Assembly (NCBI RefSeq): GCF_900100945.1
Contig: NZ_FNCG01000002.1
Span: 1 to 64,000, forward strand
From: Mucilaginibacter gossypii
GTDB taxonomy: Bacteria; Bacteroidota; Bacteroidia; Sphingobacteriales; Sphingobacteriaceae
DNA length: 64,000 bases
Direction of reading: 5' to 3'
Shown: positions 17,953-35,154 of the stretch, in pieces
Position numbering within the stretch: position 1 is the stretch's first letter
Layout of the letters: each line of letters begins with the position of its first letter
Position numbers and translations under genes: made by a program
Notes under the pieces: generated by a model
The model's database searches: none
What the model was told of the DNA's origin: nothing
The model's input: only the letters and a program-made list of their open reading frames with translations

Positions 17953-18662
17953 AAATATATAAAGCATATATAGTTTGGTTTACGGTGATTTTATTATTGC
18001 CTGCATTTCATGTAAAGGCAGCTTCAAATCCTTATACTATTGTTGAAGTGACTGGTCCGCAGGGTAAGCAACTCGACTACGCCCCGTTGTTGCATATTGC
18101 CCGCAAGCAGGGATTACCGGCTTCGGCGGTTTACGGTTGGGGTAACCATCTCATTGTTTATGGCAAGCATTTAAATTCAGCATCTATCCAAAAAAGCGCT
18201 CGGGCAGCATACCCTTCGTGCCAGATTACGGTTTATAGTAATCCATTTTATGATTTCGACCGCAGGCTTCGTTGTGGTGGTAAGAGCATTGCCAAACAAT
18301 GGGACAACATTATACTAACAGCAAACCTTGTTGCCGATGAGCACCTGCAACAGGAATATATCGATTATCACGCCACGCAGTTTAAAAACTGGCCCGAAGT
18401 TTCTAAAGGTTTCTGCAATGCCGGCTTTCAGCAATTACTGGTGTTCAGAAACGGGCGCCGCCTGATGCTGGTGATCAGTATCCCGAAAGGAAAAAAGCTT
18501 GAGGAACTCAATCCTAAAACTATCGAAAATAATCCGCGGGTAAACGATTGGAACAGGCTGATGAAGAAATACCAGGAAGGTGTTCCCGGTACCCGGAAAG
18601 GTGAGGTATGGGTATTTTTTAAACAGGTAACGGACAATAGCGACATTAAAAGATCATTATAA
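17949..18662 (+). CDS. Exported L-rhamnose mutarotase-like protein
   Basis: A 237-residue protein with an N-terminal signal peptide (ending VKAAS). The C-terminal ~115 residues resemble the small alpha/beta-barrel L-rhamnose mutarotase (RhaM) family: ANLVADEHLQQEYIDYHATQFKNWPEVSKGFCNAG corresponds to the conserved H-x-x-x-W-P-E helix, and NDWNRLMKKYQ plus GEVWVFFKQV to the conserved end. Known RhaM proteins are cytoplasmic, ~105 residues, and interconvert alpha and beta L-rhamnose. The N-terminal half (residues 27-115) is not recognised and might be a second ferredoxin-like module. Position between a GH141-like gene (4-bp overlap) and an oxidoreductase supports a role on released L-rhamnose or L-fucose. 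Confidence 0.6.
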   Translation: MKIYKAYIVWFTVILLLPAFHVKAASNPYTIVEVTGPQGKQLDYAPLLHIARKQGLPASAVYGWGNHLIVYGKHLNSASIQKSARAAYPSCQITVYSNPFYDFDRRLRCGGKSIAKQWDNIILTANLVADEHLQQEYIDYHATQFKNWPEVSKGFCNAGFQQLLVFRNGRRLMLVISIPKGKKLEELNPKTIENNPRVNDWNRLMKKYQEGVPGTRKGEVWVFFKQVTDNSDIKRSL

Positions 18663-18663
18663 A

Positions 18664-19743
18664 ATGAAAATAGGAATATTAGGATTAGGCGAAGGGCGCA
18701 GCACCATGTCGGCAGTATTGAAAAGCGATATGCTTGAACTAAAAATGGTATGCGATATGAATATTGAAATGTGCAAACACCGCGCGGAGGAGTTTAACTT
18801 TCATAACTATACCACCAGCTACCAGGATATGCTCAATGATGCCGAAATAGATATCATTGCCATTTATACGCCCGATCACTTGCATGCTGAACACGTTAAG
18901 CTGGCTTTATTGCACGGCAAACATGTGGTATGTACCAAGCCTTTTATCGATGATTTGAGTAAAGCTGCCGAACTGCTCGAACTGGTTGAGCAAAGCGGTA
19001 AGAAAGTATTTGTAGGTCAAAGCTCGCGCTTTTTTGAGCCGATGAAAAAGCAGCGTAAAGATTACGAGGCTGGTTTAATAGGGGATTTGATTACTGTGGA
19101 GGCCTATTACCATGCCGATCATCGCTGGTTTTTAGAGAAACCATGGTCGCTACAACAAGCCTTTAAGTGGCTATACGGCGGCTTAAGTCACCCGGTTGAT
19201 TTTATTCGCTGGTATTTGCCGGAGATCGAGGAGGTGATGGGCTATGGCATGCTAAGTGCTAACGGTGCCAAAGGCGGTTTGAAGAACCCGGATACCATGC
19301 ACTTTATTTTCAAAGCTAAGGACGGCCGCATTGCCCGGGTAAGTGGTTGTTACACTGGTCCGGTGCAACCCGCTACCCGCGACAGCGAAATGAGCTGTAT
19401 TTTACGCGGTACTGAAGGATGCAGCCAGGGCGATTACATGGACCTGCGTTATGCAATTACCGATAATACCGGCGAAGAACGCATCATTACCTGGGAACAT
19501 AAACTGAAACACTATTTCAGGTTTGAGGGCAAAAGCCATCATGCCGGGGAGTATCAAAATTACCTCGAATACTTTGCCGATAGCATCACCGAAGGCTATA
19601 CCGCTTATCCCGATATTAAAGAAGGTATTGGAACTATCGCCTTGCTTCAGGCTATGGATCGGTCATTACAAAGCGGTAAACCCGTAAAAGTTGATGAGAT
19701 CCTGACCGAGTTTAATTTAACCGTAAATGAGTTAAGCGCATGA
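18664..19743 (+). CDS. Gfo/Idh/MocA-family NAD(P)-dependent sugar dehydrogenase
   Basis: A 359-residue cytoplasmic oxidoreductase. The Rossmann start MKIGILGLGEGRS has the G-x-G-x-x-x nucleotide-binding pattern, with no signal peptide. D-I-I-A-I-Y-T-P-D-H-L-H-A is the second family block. The usual E-K-P motif is replaced by CTKPF (Thr before Lys), retaining the catalytic Lys. YGGLSHPVDFIRWY supplies the His expected in this family. Substrates range over inositols, hexoses, pentoses and apiose, so the sugar oxidised here cannot be told. It is translationally coupled to a symporter (4-bp overlap), suggesting that the transporter delivers its substrate. Confidence 0.8.
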   Translation: MKIGILGLGEGRSTMSAVLKSDMLELKMVCDMNIEMCKHRAEEFNFHNYTTSYQDMLNDAEIDIIAIYTPDHLHAEHVKLALLHGKHVVCTKPFIDDLSKAAELLELVEQSGKKVFVGQSSRFFEPMKKQRKDYEAGLIGDLITVEAYYHADHRWFLEKPWSLQQAFKWLYGGLSHPVDFIRWYLPEIEEVMGYGMLSANGAKGGLKNPDTMHFIFKAKDGRIARVSGCYTGPVQPATRDSEMSCILRGTEGCSQGDYMDLRYAITDNTGEERIITWEHKLKHYFRFEGKSHHAGEYQNYLEYFADSITEGYTAYPDIKEGIGTIALLQAMDRSLQSGKPVKVDEILTEFNLTVNELSA

Positions 19744-21341
19744 TATTGAGCATGAGCAATATCGTATCACGCCTCACACTGTTGGATTACTCGGTGGTTG
19801 CCGTGTACCTTGTTATTTTAATGATAATTGGGTTCCGGGCCAGCTTTAGTAATAAAAACAAAACAGACGAAACCCTTTTCCTCGCCAATAAATCTTTAGG
19901 ATGGGCCAGTATTGGCTTCAATATGTGGGGCACCAATGTGGGGCCTTCCATGTTGCTGGCCTTTGCCAGTATAGGCTATAGTACGGGTATAGTGGCGGTC
20001 AATTTTGACTGGTATGCCTTTGTTTTCCTGATGCTGCTTGCCATGGTTTTTGCGCCTAAATACATAGCGGCCAAGGTATCAACCATGCCCGAGTTTATGG
20101 GTAACCGTTACGGCGATTCAACCCGTAATATTTTGGCCTGGTACGCGCTTATCAAAATGCTCATCTCGTGGTTGTCGTTAGGTTTGTTTGCCGGTGGATT
20201 TTTAGTAAGACAGATCCTTGGCATCCCCATGTGGCAATCTGTTATTGTGCTGGTGTCATTTGCTGGCTTATTCGCATTTACAGGTGGCTTAAAGGCTATC
20301 GCCAAAGTAAATGTTTTCCAGATGTTGCTGCTCATCGGCGTATCGCTCACATTAACCGTTTTAGGTGTAAGCAGGGTCGGCGGGTTATCAGCGGTATTCC
20401 ATCAAACGCCTGCAAATTACTGGAACCTCATCCATCCGGCAAGCGATGTTAAATACCCATGGTATGCTATATTATTGGGCTACCCGGTATCGGCTGTGGC
20501 CTTTTTCTGTACAGATCAGGCTATGGTACAATCGGTATTAGGTGCTAAAAACCTGGAGCAGGGACAGCTTGGTGTTAACTTTATTGGCTGGCTTAAAATA
20601 TTATCGCTGCCCTTATTTATCCTCACGGGTATTTTGTGTTTCATCCTGTTCCCGCATCTGAGTGATCCTGCATTAGCTTACATGACTATGGTTACCAATC
20701 TTTTCCCTCCGGGAATGAATGGGTTAATTATTGTGGTATTGATAGCGGTTTTGATAGGTACCGTCGGCTCGTCCTTAAACTCGCTGAGCACAGTGTTCAC
20801 CATGGATATCTATGCCGAAAAGATCAACCCTAACGCCACTAATAAAGATCTCATCAGGGTAGGGCGTTACACCGTAATTGGCGGTTGTCTGTTTGCAATA
20901 GGTATGGCCCTGGCTATCGATAGTATCAAAGGCCTTAATTTGTTCGATGTATTTCAATCGGTATTGGGTTTTATTGCGCCGCCATTGGCCGTAGTTTTTT
21001 TGCTTACTGTTTATTGGAAACGTACTACCCGAAAAGCGGTAAATATTATTCTTTCGGCGGGTTCTGCTTTTAGTTTGGGTACCGGTGTGGTATACCTGTG
21101 GGTATTACCGCCCGATAAGTATAGCTTTTGGCCGCATTACCTGATGCTGTCGTTTTTCATATTTGTTTTCCTGGCGGTATCTGCTGTTTTGATCTCGCTG
21201 CTTGATAAAACACCGGCTGTTTACGTGGCCGAAGAATCGGAAACAGAAAATACTGCAAAACCTACCCGGCGTGTAAAAATAGCCTGGCTGCTGCTCTCGA
21301 TAGTCATGATTGCTTTATACCTCATTTTCAACGGACATTAA
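19740..21341 (+). CDS. Sodium:solute symporter (SSS family)
   Basis: A 533-residue integral inner-membrane protein of the SSS/SLC5 family. It has about 13 hydrophobic segments, beginning LLDYSVVAVYLVILMIIGF, and the family-typical discontinuous segment GWASIGFNMWGTNVGPSMLLAFAS. The core segment TDQAMVQSVLGAKN and GTVGSSLNSLSTVFTMDIY contains the small-residue and Ser/Thr sites expected for Na+ binding. It should import a monosaccharide or sugar acid released in the periplasm. ATG at 19740 overlaps the oxidoreductase stop (ATGA); a second Met at codon 5 is an alternative start. It is one of two SSS transporters in the window (the other at 36586-38151), and the two are not close copies. Confidence 0.9.
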   Translation: MILSMSNIVSRLTLLDYSVVAVYLVILMIIGFRASFSNKNKTDETLFLANKSLGWASIGFNMWGTNVGPSMLLAFASIGYSTGIVAVNFDWYAFVFLMLLAMVFAPKYIAAKVSTMPEFMGNRYGDSTRNILAWYALIKMLISWLSLGLFAGGFLVRQILGIPMWQSVIVLVSFAGLFAFTGGLKAIAKVNVFQMLLLIGVSLTLTVLGVSRVGGLSAVFHQTPANYWNLIHPASDVKYPWYAILLGYPVSAVAFFCTDQAMVQSVLGAKNLEQGQLGVNFIGWLKILSLPLFILTGILCFILFPHLSDPALAYMTMVTNLFPPGMNGLIIVVLIAVLIGTVGSSLNSLSTVFTMDIYAEKINPNATNKDLIRVGRYTVIGGCLFAIGMALAIDSIKGLNLFDVFQSVLGFIAPPLAVVFLLTVYWKRTTRKAVNIILSAGSAFSLGTGVVYLWVLPPDKYSFWPHYLMLSFFIFVFLAVSAVLISLLDKTPAVYVAEESETENTAKPTRRVKIAWLLLSIVMIALYLIFNGH

Positions 21342-21343
21342 AA

Positions 21344-30185
<8,842 letters not shown>

Positions 30186-30189
30186 TGAT

Positions 30190-32232
30190 ATGAAATGGAT
30201 TTGTAAATATATTGGAATAGCATTGTTGTTAAGCTGCACATTAAAACTATCTGCACAAAACAAAGCCCTGGTAAACACCAGTAAAAGCAGTTACGCCAAA
30301 CTAAGCAGCCTTGATATGGGCGCAGTACAGTGGACAGGCGGCTTTTGGGCCGACAGGTTTAAGGTTTGTCGTGATACCATGATCCCCAACCTGTGGCGTG
30401 TTTATACCGATCCAAAGATCAGTCACGCTTATCGCAATTTTGAGATAGCTGCGGGAATTGACACCGGATCGCACGAAGGTCCGCCATTTCATGACGGTGA
30501 TTTTTATAAGCTTTTTGAAGCTGTAGCCAGCATGTACGCGGCTACTCATGATCCTAAATTGGATGTATTGATGGATAAAACCATAGCCGTTATCGCTAAA
30601 GCCCAACGGGCCGATGGCTACATCCACACACCAACCCTTATTGAAGAGCGTAAGAATAGTGGTAAGGAAAAGGCTTTTAATGATCGCCTTAATTTTGAAA
30701 CCTATAACCTTGGTCACCTCATGACTGCCGCCTGCGTGCACTACCGTGTTACAGGTAAAACAACTTTACTAAAAGTAGCTGTCAAGGCAACCGACTATCT
30801 CTATAAGTTTTATAAAACGGCCTCGCCCGAGCTGGCGCGAAATGCCATTTGTCCTTCGCATTATATGGGCGTAGTGGAGATGTACCGCACTACCCGCGAC
30901 CCCAAATACCTGGAACTGGCTAAAAACCTGATAGACATCCGTGGCTTGATGAAGGATGGTACAGACGACAACCAGGACAGGACACCTTTCCGGCAGCAAA
31001 CACAGGCGATGGGGCACGCGGTGAGGGCCAATTATCTTTTTGCCGGTGCTGCCGATGTTTATGCCGAAACCGGCGATACCACGCTCATGCACACCTTAAA
31101 CCTGATGTGGAACGATGTGGTGAACCGCAAAATGTATATCACCGGTGGCTGCGGCTCGCTTTATGATGGTGTTTCTCCCGACGGCACGTCTTACAACCCC
31201 AACGAAGTGCAAAAGGTACATCAGGCTTACGGGCGCGATTATCAATTGCCAAGTTTCACCGCCCACAATGAAACCTGCGCAAACATAGGCAATGTACTCT
31301 GGAACTGGCGCATGCTGCAGGTAACCGGCGATGCCAAATATGCCGACGTGATGGAACTGGCGTTGTACAATAGCGTACTTTCGGGGATTAGTCTTAACGG
31401 TCGTAACTTTTTATATACCAATCCGTTGGCTTATTCGGATAGTTTGCCGTTTAAGCAACGTTGGTCTAAGGATAGGATAGGGTATATCAAACTTTCTAAC
31501 TGTTGTCCGCCCAATGTGGTGCGTACCATTGCCGAGGTAAGCGATTATGCGTACAGTACATCTGATAAAGGCTTGTGGTTTAATCTGTATGGCAGCAATA
31601 CTATCAGCGCTAAACTGAAAGATGGTACGCCTGTAAAGCTAACGCAAACTACTAATTACCCCTGGGATGGCAAGATCAGCATTAAGTTTGACGAAGTACC
31701 TGGCAATAAAGCATTTTCGGTATTTTTAAGGATTCCTGGCTGGTGTAAGGGAGCGAGTATCAAACTCGAAGGTCAGCCGGTGCCGCAGTTAGATACTACG
31801 CCAGGAACTTATATGCAAGTTAACGCTGTTTGGCGCAAAGGAATGACGATTGATCTCGACCTGCCAATGCCGGTTACTATGATGGAAGCAAACCCGCTGG
31901 TTGAGGAAACCCGCAACCAGGTAGCGGTAAAACGCGGCCCGGTGGTTTATTGCCTCGAATCGGCAGATTTGGCTAAAGGGCAAAAGGTTTTCAATGTGGC
32001 TTTATCTGCCAATAGTCAACTCAAACCTGAAATGATCCGGATAGATAACAGCGAGATCATGAGCCTAATAGGTAAAGCTGATCTTCGCGATGAAAATAAT
32101 TGGAGTAACCAGCTTTATAAAGAAATATCGGCACCCAAACAAAACGCTGTTGATATCAGGCTGATCCCGTATTATGCCTGGGGTAACCGGGGACATGTGG
32201 ATATGGAAACGTGGATGCCGTTGGATAGGTGA
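30190..32232 (+). CDS. GH127 beta-L-arabinofuranosidase (DUF1680), exported
   Basis: A 680-residue exported (alpha/alpha)6 enzyme of the DUF1680/GH127 family, which hydrolyses beta-L-arabinofuranosides by a zinc-assisted cysteine mechanism. Motifs match: AHNETCANIGN gives Glu361 and Cys363, and SNCCPPNVVRT gives Cys438 and Cys439, the thiolate nucleophile being one of this pair in characterised members. A signal peptide (ending LSAQ) precedes it. Beta-L-arabinofuranose caps the side chains of RG-II and occurs in extensins; RG-II loci of Bacteroides also encode GH127 enzymes. It is the last gene of the plus-strand run. A run of degenerate heptamers begins 5 bp after its stop, and the next gene lies on the opposite strand. 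Confidence 0.9.
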   Translation: MKWICKYIGIALLLSCTLKLSAQNKALVNTSKSSYAKLSSLDMGAVQWTGGFWADRFKVCRDTMIPNLWRVYTDPKISHAYRNFEIAAGIDTGSHEGPPFHDGDFYKLFEAVASMYAATHDPKLDVLMDKTIAVIAKAQRADGYIHTPTLIEERKNSGKEKAFNDRLNFETYNLGHLMTAACVHYRVTGKTTLLKVAVKATDYLYKFYKTASPELARNAICPSHYMGVVEMYRTTRDPKYLELAKNLIDIRGLMKDGTDDNQDRTPFRQQTQAMGHAVRANYLFAGAADVYAETGDTTLMHTLNLMWNDVVNRKMYITGGCGSLYDGVSPDGTSYNPNEVQKVHQAYGRDYQLPSFTAHNETCANIGNVLWNWRMLQVTGDAKYADVMELALYNSVLSGISLNGRNFLYTNPLAYSDSLPFKQRWSKDRIGYIKLSNCCPPNVVRTIAEVSDYAYSTSDKGLWFNLYGSNTISAKLKDGTPVKLTQTTNYPWDGKISIKFDEVPGNKAFSVFLRIPGWCKGASIKLEGQPVPQLDTTPGTYMQVNAVWRKGMTIDLDLPMPVTMMEANPLVEETRNQVAVKRGPVVYCLESADLAKGQKVFNVALSANSQLKPEMIRIDNSEIMSLIGKADLRDENNWSNQLYKEISAPKQNAVDIRLIPYYAWGNRGHVDMETWMPLDR

Positions 32233-32236
32233 TTTG

Positions 32237-32285
32237 AGGTTAAAGGGTAAAGGCCAAAGGTTAAAGGTGAAAGGCAAAAGGTAAA
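32237..32285. repeat. Degenerate heptamer tandem repeat (7 units of AGGNNAA)
   Basis: Seven consecutive 7-mers read AGGTTAA, AGGGTAA, AGGCCAA, AGGTTAA, AGGTGAA, AGGCAAA, AGGTAAA. The unit AGGTGAA is the reverse complement, in register, of the TTTCACC unit forming the perfect array at 57107-57196. The two arrays appear to belong to one repeat family, this copy having decayed. It begins directly after the GH127 stop codon. Confidence 0.75.
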
Positions 32286-32738
32286 AAAAGCTCCACGCCG
32301 CCGCTCGGTTCCCAGCCGGGTGGCAACTATCAGGGCGGCCTCTGGCCGCCGGGACTAAAGCAGCCTTTTGTTCTTACACTTAAAACTTCGGCCGGTAATT
32401 GGTGGCGGTTGTTTTTTGTCCCAATATGTGTTAGCTGAGCTTCAGCCGGATGGCATGAAATATCGATACTCACCCCCGCAATTTTGGTGGCATTATTTTG
32501 TCAGTGCTATTTATAAATGAGGTGATCAATTCCAAAAAGCCTAAAAACCTTTAAAAAAACAAGAAATAAAAAAGGGTTTTTTACCTGTCTTTGAAATAAG
32601 GAAAGTTTACTCTTTAAAGTTTTAGTCATTGGTAATCAGGTATTTAATGGTGTTTCGGGTGAATTGTTATCTATTTGATTGTCAGTGTGTTTTATTTTTA
32701 AGGTGTTCCGCGTTTTCACTCTCAAAAAATGGAACAGT

Positions 32739-32757
32739 CTCTTTTTACAAAAAAGAG
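32739..32757. terminator. Possible bidirectional terminator hairpin
   Basis: Perfect 8-bp arms CTCTTTTT and AAAAAGAG around a three-base loop, about 80 bp downstream of the DUF5703 stop on the minus strand. T/A runs are on both sides. The stem is AT-rich and therefore weak, so the terminator role is tentative. Confidence 0.35.
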
Positions 32758-32833
32758 CAGCGGGAGTTTTTTCAATTTTTTTTTGAGAATCAAAAAATTG
32801 GGACACCCTTTTTGTTACAAATGAACGAGGGAA

Positions 32834-35152
32834 TTATTGGGCTAACATCATTGTAATATCCTTCCTTCTATCTTCGGGGAGAACTTTTAAATCAACCATC
32901 TTTCCATCCTTTAGTGTGGCCTCAACAGTGGTATTATAAGGCGCATGAAGTTTAAAATGCACATCCCAATCCTTTGGCCAGGCGGGGAACAGCAGGATCT
33001 TTTTATCGTCTACCTGCATCAGCATTTCCTGCAGACCGATCATGCCTGAGCCACCCCAGTTATGGTCGGGTGTCCAGTCGAAACCCGGCCCCCAAAATGC
33101 CGGGAAACGCCTGCCCGAGTTTTTGAGTTTGAAGGTGGTTAGTTTGGCAGCCTCATCTGTCAGACCTAAGCGGGCCGCAAAAATATTATCCTGTTTCCAG
33201 CCAATGCCGCTTCTGAATCTGGCTACAAGGGTATCCAGCCTCCATGTATTTAAAGCTGTCTCTAATTCCGGTTTACCTAAGCCATAAATGCCCCATGGAA
33301 ATACCGGGTAAAATTGAGTGTTCTCTTCATTGTTAACCCGCTCCCATGATTTTGCAGGCGTAAGGGTTTTATGACCGTCAATTTCGCCAAACGAAATAGG
33401 AGGAATGCGTTTTAAAAAGCCTTCCAGTTTGCCGCGCTCTTCTTTGCTCAGGTAACTATCAGGCAGTGCCAGCATCCGTTTGGTGATAGTTTGCAGGGCC
33501 GCTATGGTTGAGTTGGAGTTATAGGCCATTTTGAAAGTCTCGGCAGATGAGCCGGGATAGAGCACAAGATGCCCGTTGCCGTCCAATGCTTTGGTGCTAC
33601 GCTTGCGGGAAAGGTATTGATAATGTTCATCAAAAAAAGTGAGGCAGCTTTCAATAAAGGGGATGTATTGATGGATGTCGTCGCCTTTGTACCGTTCTGT
33701 TTCCATCATCATGAGGCAAAACTCAAAAACGGTATCCCAGGTATATTCCAACCAGGCGTTGTACTCTAACCCTTTGTCAAAATCGGCAGGGCGCTTCCAG
33801 GTGTACTCGGCACTATTCGGTAGACCGAAATTTTCTATTTGCTCAGTAAAGTAGGCGCCATTGTGGCCCCAGTAAACCTTGCTGCGTAATTCGGCGTTTT
33901 TCAACGAGCGCAGATAAAACTCAAACTCCGGCTTCATCATATCAATATCGCCGCTTTTGAGCATCGGGAAATAAACCAAACGCTGGTTTTGGGCAGTCAT
34001 CAAGCCTCCGCCCCAGTTGCGGAAATCAGGCGTAAAAGCGTATTGAGGATTGACGAAAACGGGATCGTAGGTAAACAGGCCGCCGTTAAATTTAGTGGGC
34101 GCTTGTCCATAAGCATTGCAGCCCAGCATATACCTGAAAAGCTGATAGTTTTTACTTGTTTGCCAGGCAGCGGTATCATTGCCAGGCTTTTTATTATTGA
34201 TGTAGATGAAACTCCTGTTCCAATATTGTTTCCACCAGTCGGCTGTTTTTTGCCATGCGGTTTTGGCGTTGCTTTCAGCTTCTTTAAGTACTTTGTTGAG
34301 GCCTTGCTGCCATTCATTTACCGAGGTGGTTTGTTGAGTATAAAGAGAGATTTCAAGATCCTGATTGGTGGCTGGTTTAATGCTCTCCAATTTCAATCCT
34401 TCAAAATCGGTGTTGAGGTATTGCCCTTTAGTGTTGCCTACAGGTTTTAGATTTTTACCCTGCATCAGCCCGCCAAAGGTTAAGTTTTTAAGCGGATTGT
34501 ACATTTGATCCTTAACCGCATCCATACCCTGCTGCTTTACCGTAACATCAAATATGGTTGAATCGAGATTATGATGATAGAACTGGATAGCATTGCCTTT
34601 AAAGCTGATGTTATCCTTTAACGTTTTTACATCATTACGCGGGGCGAATTTCCATGAGCCTTCATTTTTTTCGAGGCCTTTAACTTCCCTGTCGCGATAA
34701 CGCCAACTTTCAAAAATAGCTTCGGCTTTAATGGCTTTATTGCTGCTGATATTAACATGGATCACCGGGCGGTAAACATCAACCCAAAGCTTTATTTCAG
34801 CTTTTAAATCGCCGTTTTTTCCGTTGATGACTACCGAGCCATTTTGGAGTTTCAGCTCCTGTTTAAAATCGTTGCCGTCAAAAGGGTTGGGCGATAATTT
34901 AATCCTTACCCGGCCGGGTTTGAGCATGGCGTTGTTCTCGTCAAAAGTGCCGCTTCGGGCGATGTAAAAAAGCAGCTCGCCTTTTTCAACCCATACATTC
35001 AGCCCGATATCACCGCCTCCGCAGGGCATGGACTGGCCAGAGTTTTGACTCTGGCTGGTCCACACTTCGTTGTATTGTTCGATGCCTTTATTTTGAGCTA
35101 ACGCGATATTGATATTGCAGTACAGGAAGCAGAGCAGCAGGAGTTTTTTCAT
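32834..35152 (-). CDS. DUF5703-type exported enzyme, probable (alpha/alpha)6 glycosidase
   Basis: A 772-residue exported protein, last gene of the minus-strand operon. A signal peptide (residues 1-19, ending ALAQ) precedes a beta-rich N-terminal domain starting NEVWTSQSQNSGQSMPCGGGDIGLNVWVEKGELLFYIARSG, which I recognise as the DUF5703 N-terminal domain. A helical barrel follows, with clusters of conserved-looking acidic residues (YDPVFVNPQYAFTPDFRNWGGG, GHNGAYFTEQIENFG, NAWLEYTWDTVFEFC) and a C-terminal beta-sandwich (LKDGKMVDLKVLPEDRRKDITM). The architecture resembles GH95 and GH65-like clan enzymes, so an exo-glycosidase is likely, but no activity is known to me. It lies 2 bp after an SGNH esterase gene. 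Confidence 0.65.
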   Translation of the reverse strand: MKKLLLLCFLYCNINIALAQNKGIEQYNEVWTSQSQNSGQSMPCGGGDIGLNVWVEKGELLFYIARSGTFDENNAMLKPGRVRIKLSPNPFDGNDFKQELKLQNGSVVINGKNGDLKAEIKLWVDVYRPVIHVNISSNKAIKAEAIFESWRYRDREVKGLEKNEGSWKFAPRNDVKTLKDNISFKGNAIQFYHHNLDSTIFDVTVKQQGMDAVKDQMYNPLKNLTFGGLMQGKNLKPVGNTKGQYLNTDFEGLKLESIKPATNQDLEISLYTQQTTSVNEWQQGLNKVLKEAESNAKTAWQKTADWWKQYWNRSFIYINNKKPGNDTAAWQTSKNYQLFRYMLGCNAYGQAPTKFNGGLFTYDPVFVNPQYAFTPDFRNWGGGLMTAQNQRLVYFPMLKSGDIDMMKPEFEFYLRSLKNAELRSKVYWGHNGAYFTEQIENFGLPNSAEYTWKRPADFDKGLEYNAWLEYTWDTVFEFCLMMMETERYKGDDIHQYIPFIESCLTFFDEHYQYLSRKRSTKALDGNGHLVLYPGSSAETFKMAYNSNSTIAALQTITKRMLALPDSYLSKEERGKLEGFLKRIPPISFGEIDGHKTLTPAKSWERVNNEENTQFYPVFPWGIYGLGKPELETALNTWRLDTLVARFRSGIGWKQDNIFAARLGLTDEAAKLTTFKLKNSGRRFPAFWGPGFDWTPDHNWGGSGMIGLQEMLMQVDDKKILLFPAWPKDWDVHFKLHAPYNTTVEATLKDGKMVDLKVLPEDRRKDITMMLAQ

Positions 35153-35154
35153 AA

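Larger units (their letters stand above)
32233..32833. other. Intergenic region between convergent operons (601 bp)
   Basis: No convincing gene. Contents from left to right: the degenerate heptamer array; a GC-rich hairpin with perfect 7-bp arms GGCGGCC (32334-32340) and GGCCGCC (32344-32350); an AT-rich stretch; and a perfect 8-bp stem at 32739-32757. The GC-rich block 32291-32400 contrasts with the AT-rich remainder and may be a remnant of another intergenic repeat. Confidence 0.6.

Noticed and set aside
33989..34450. 153-codon plus-strand open frame inside the DUF5703 gene
   Set aside because: Opposite to a long gene with signal peptide and domain structure; no supporting start context.
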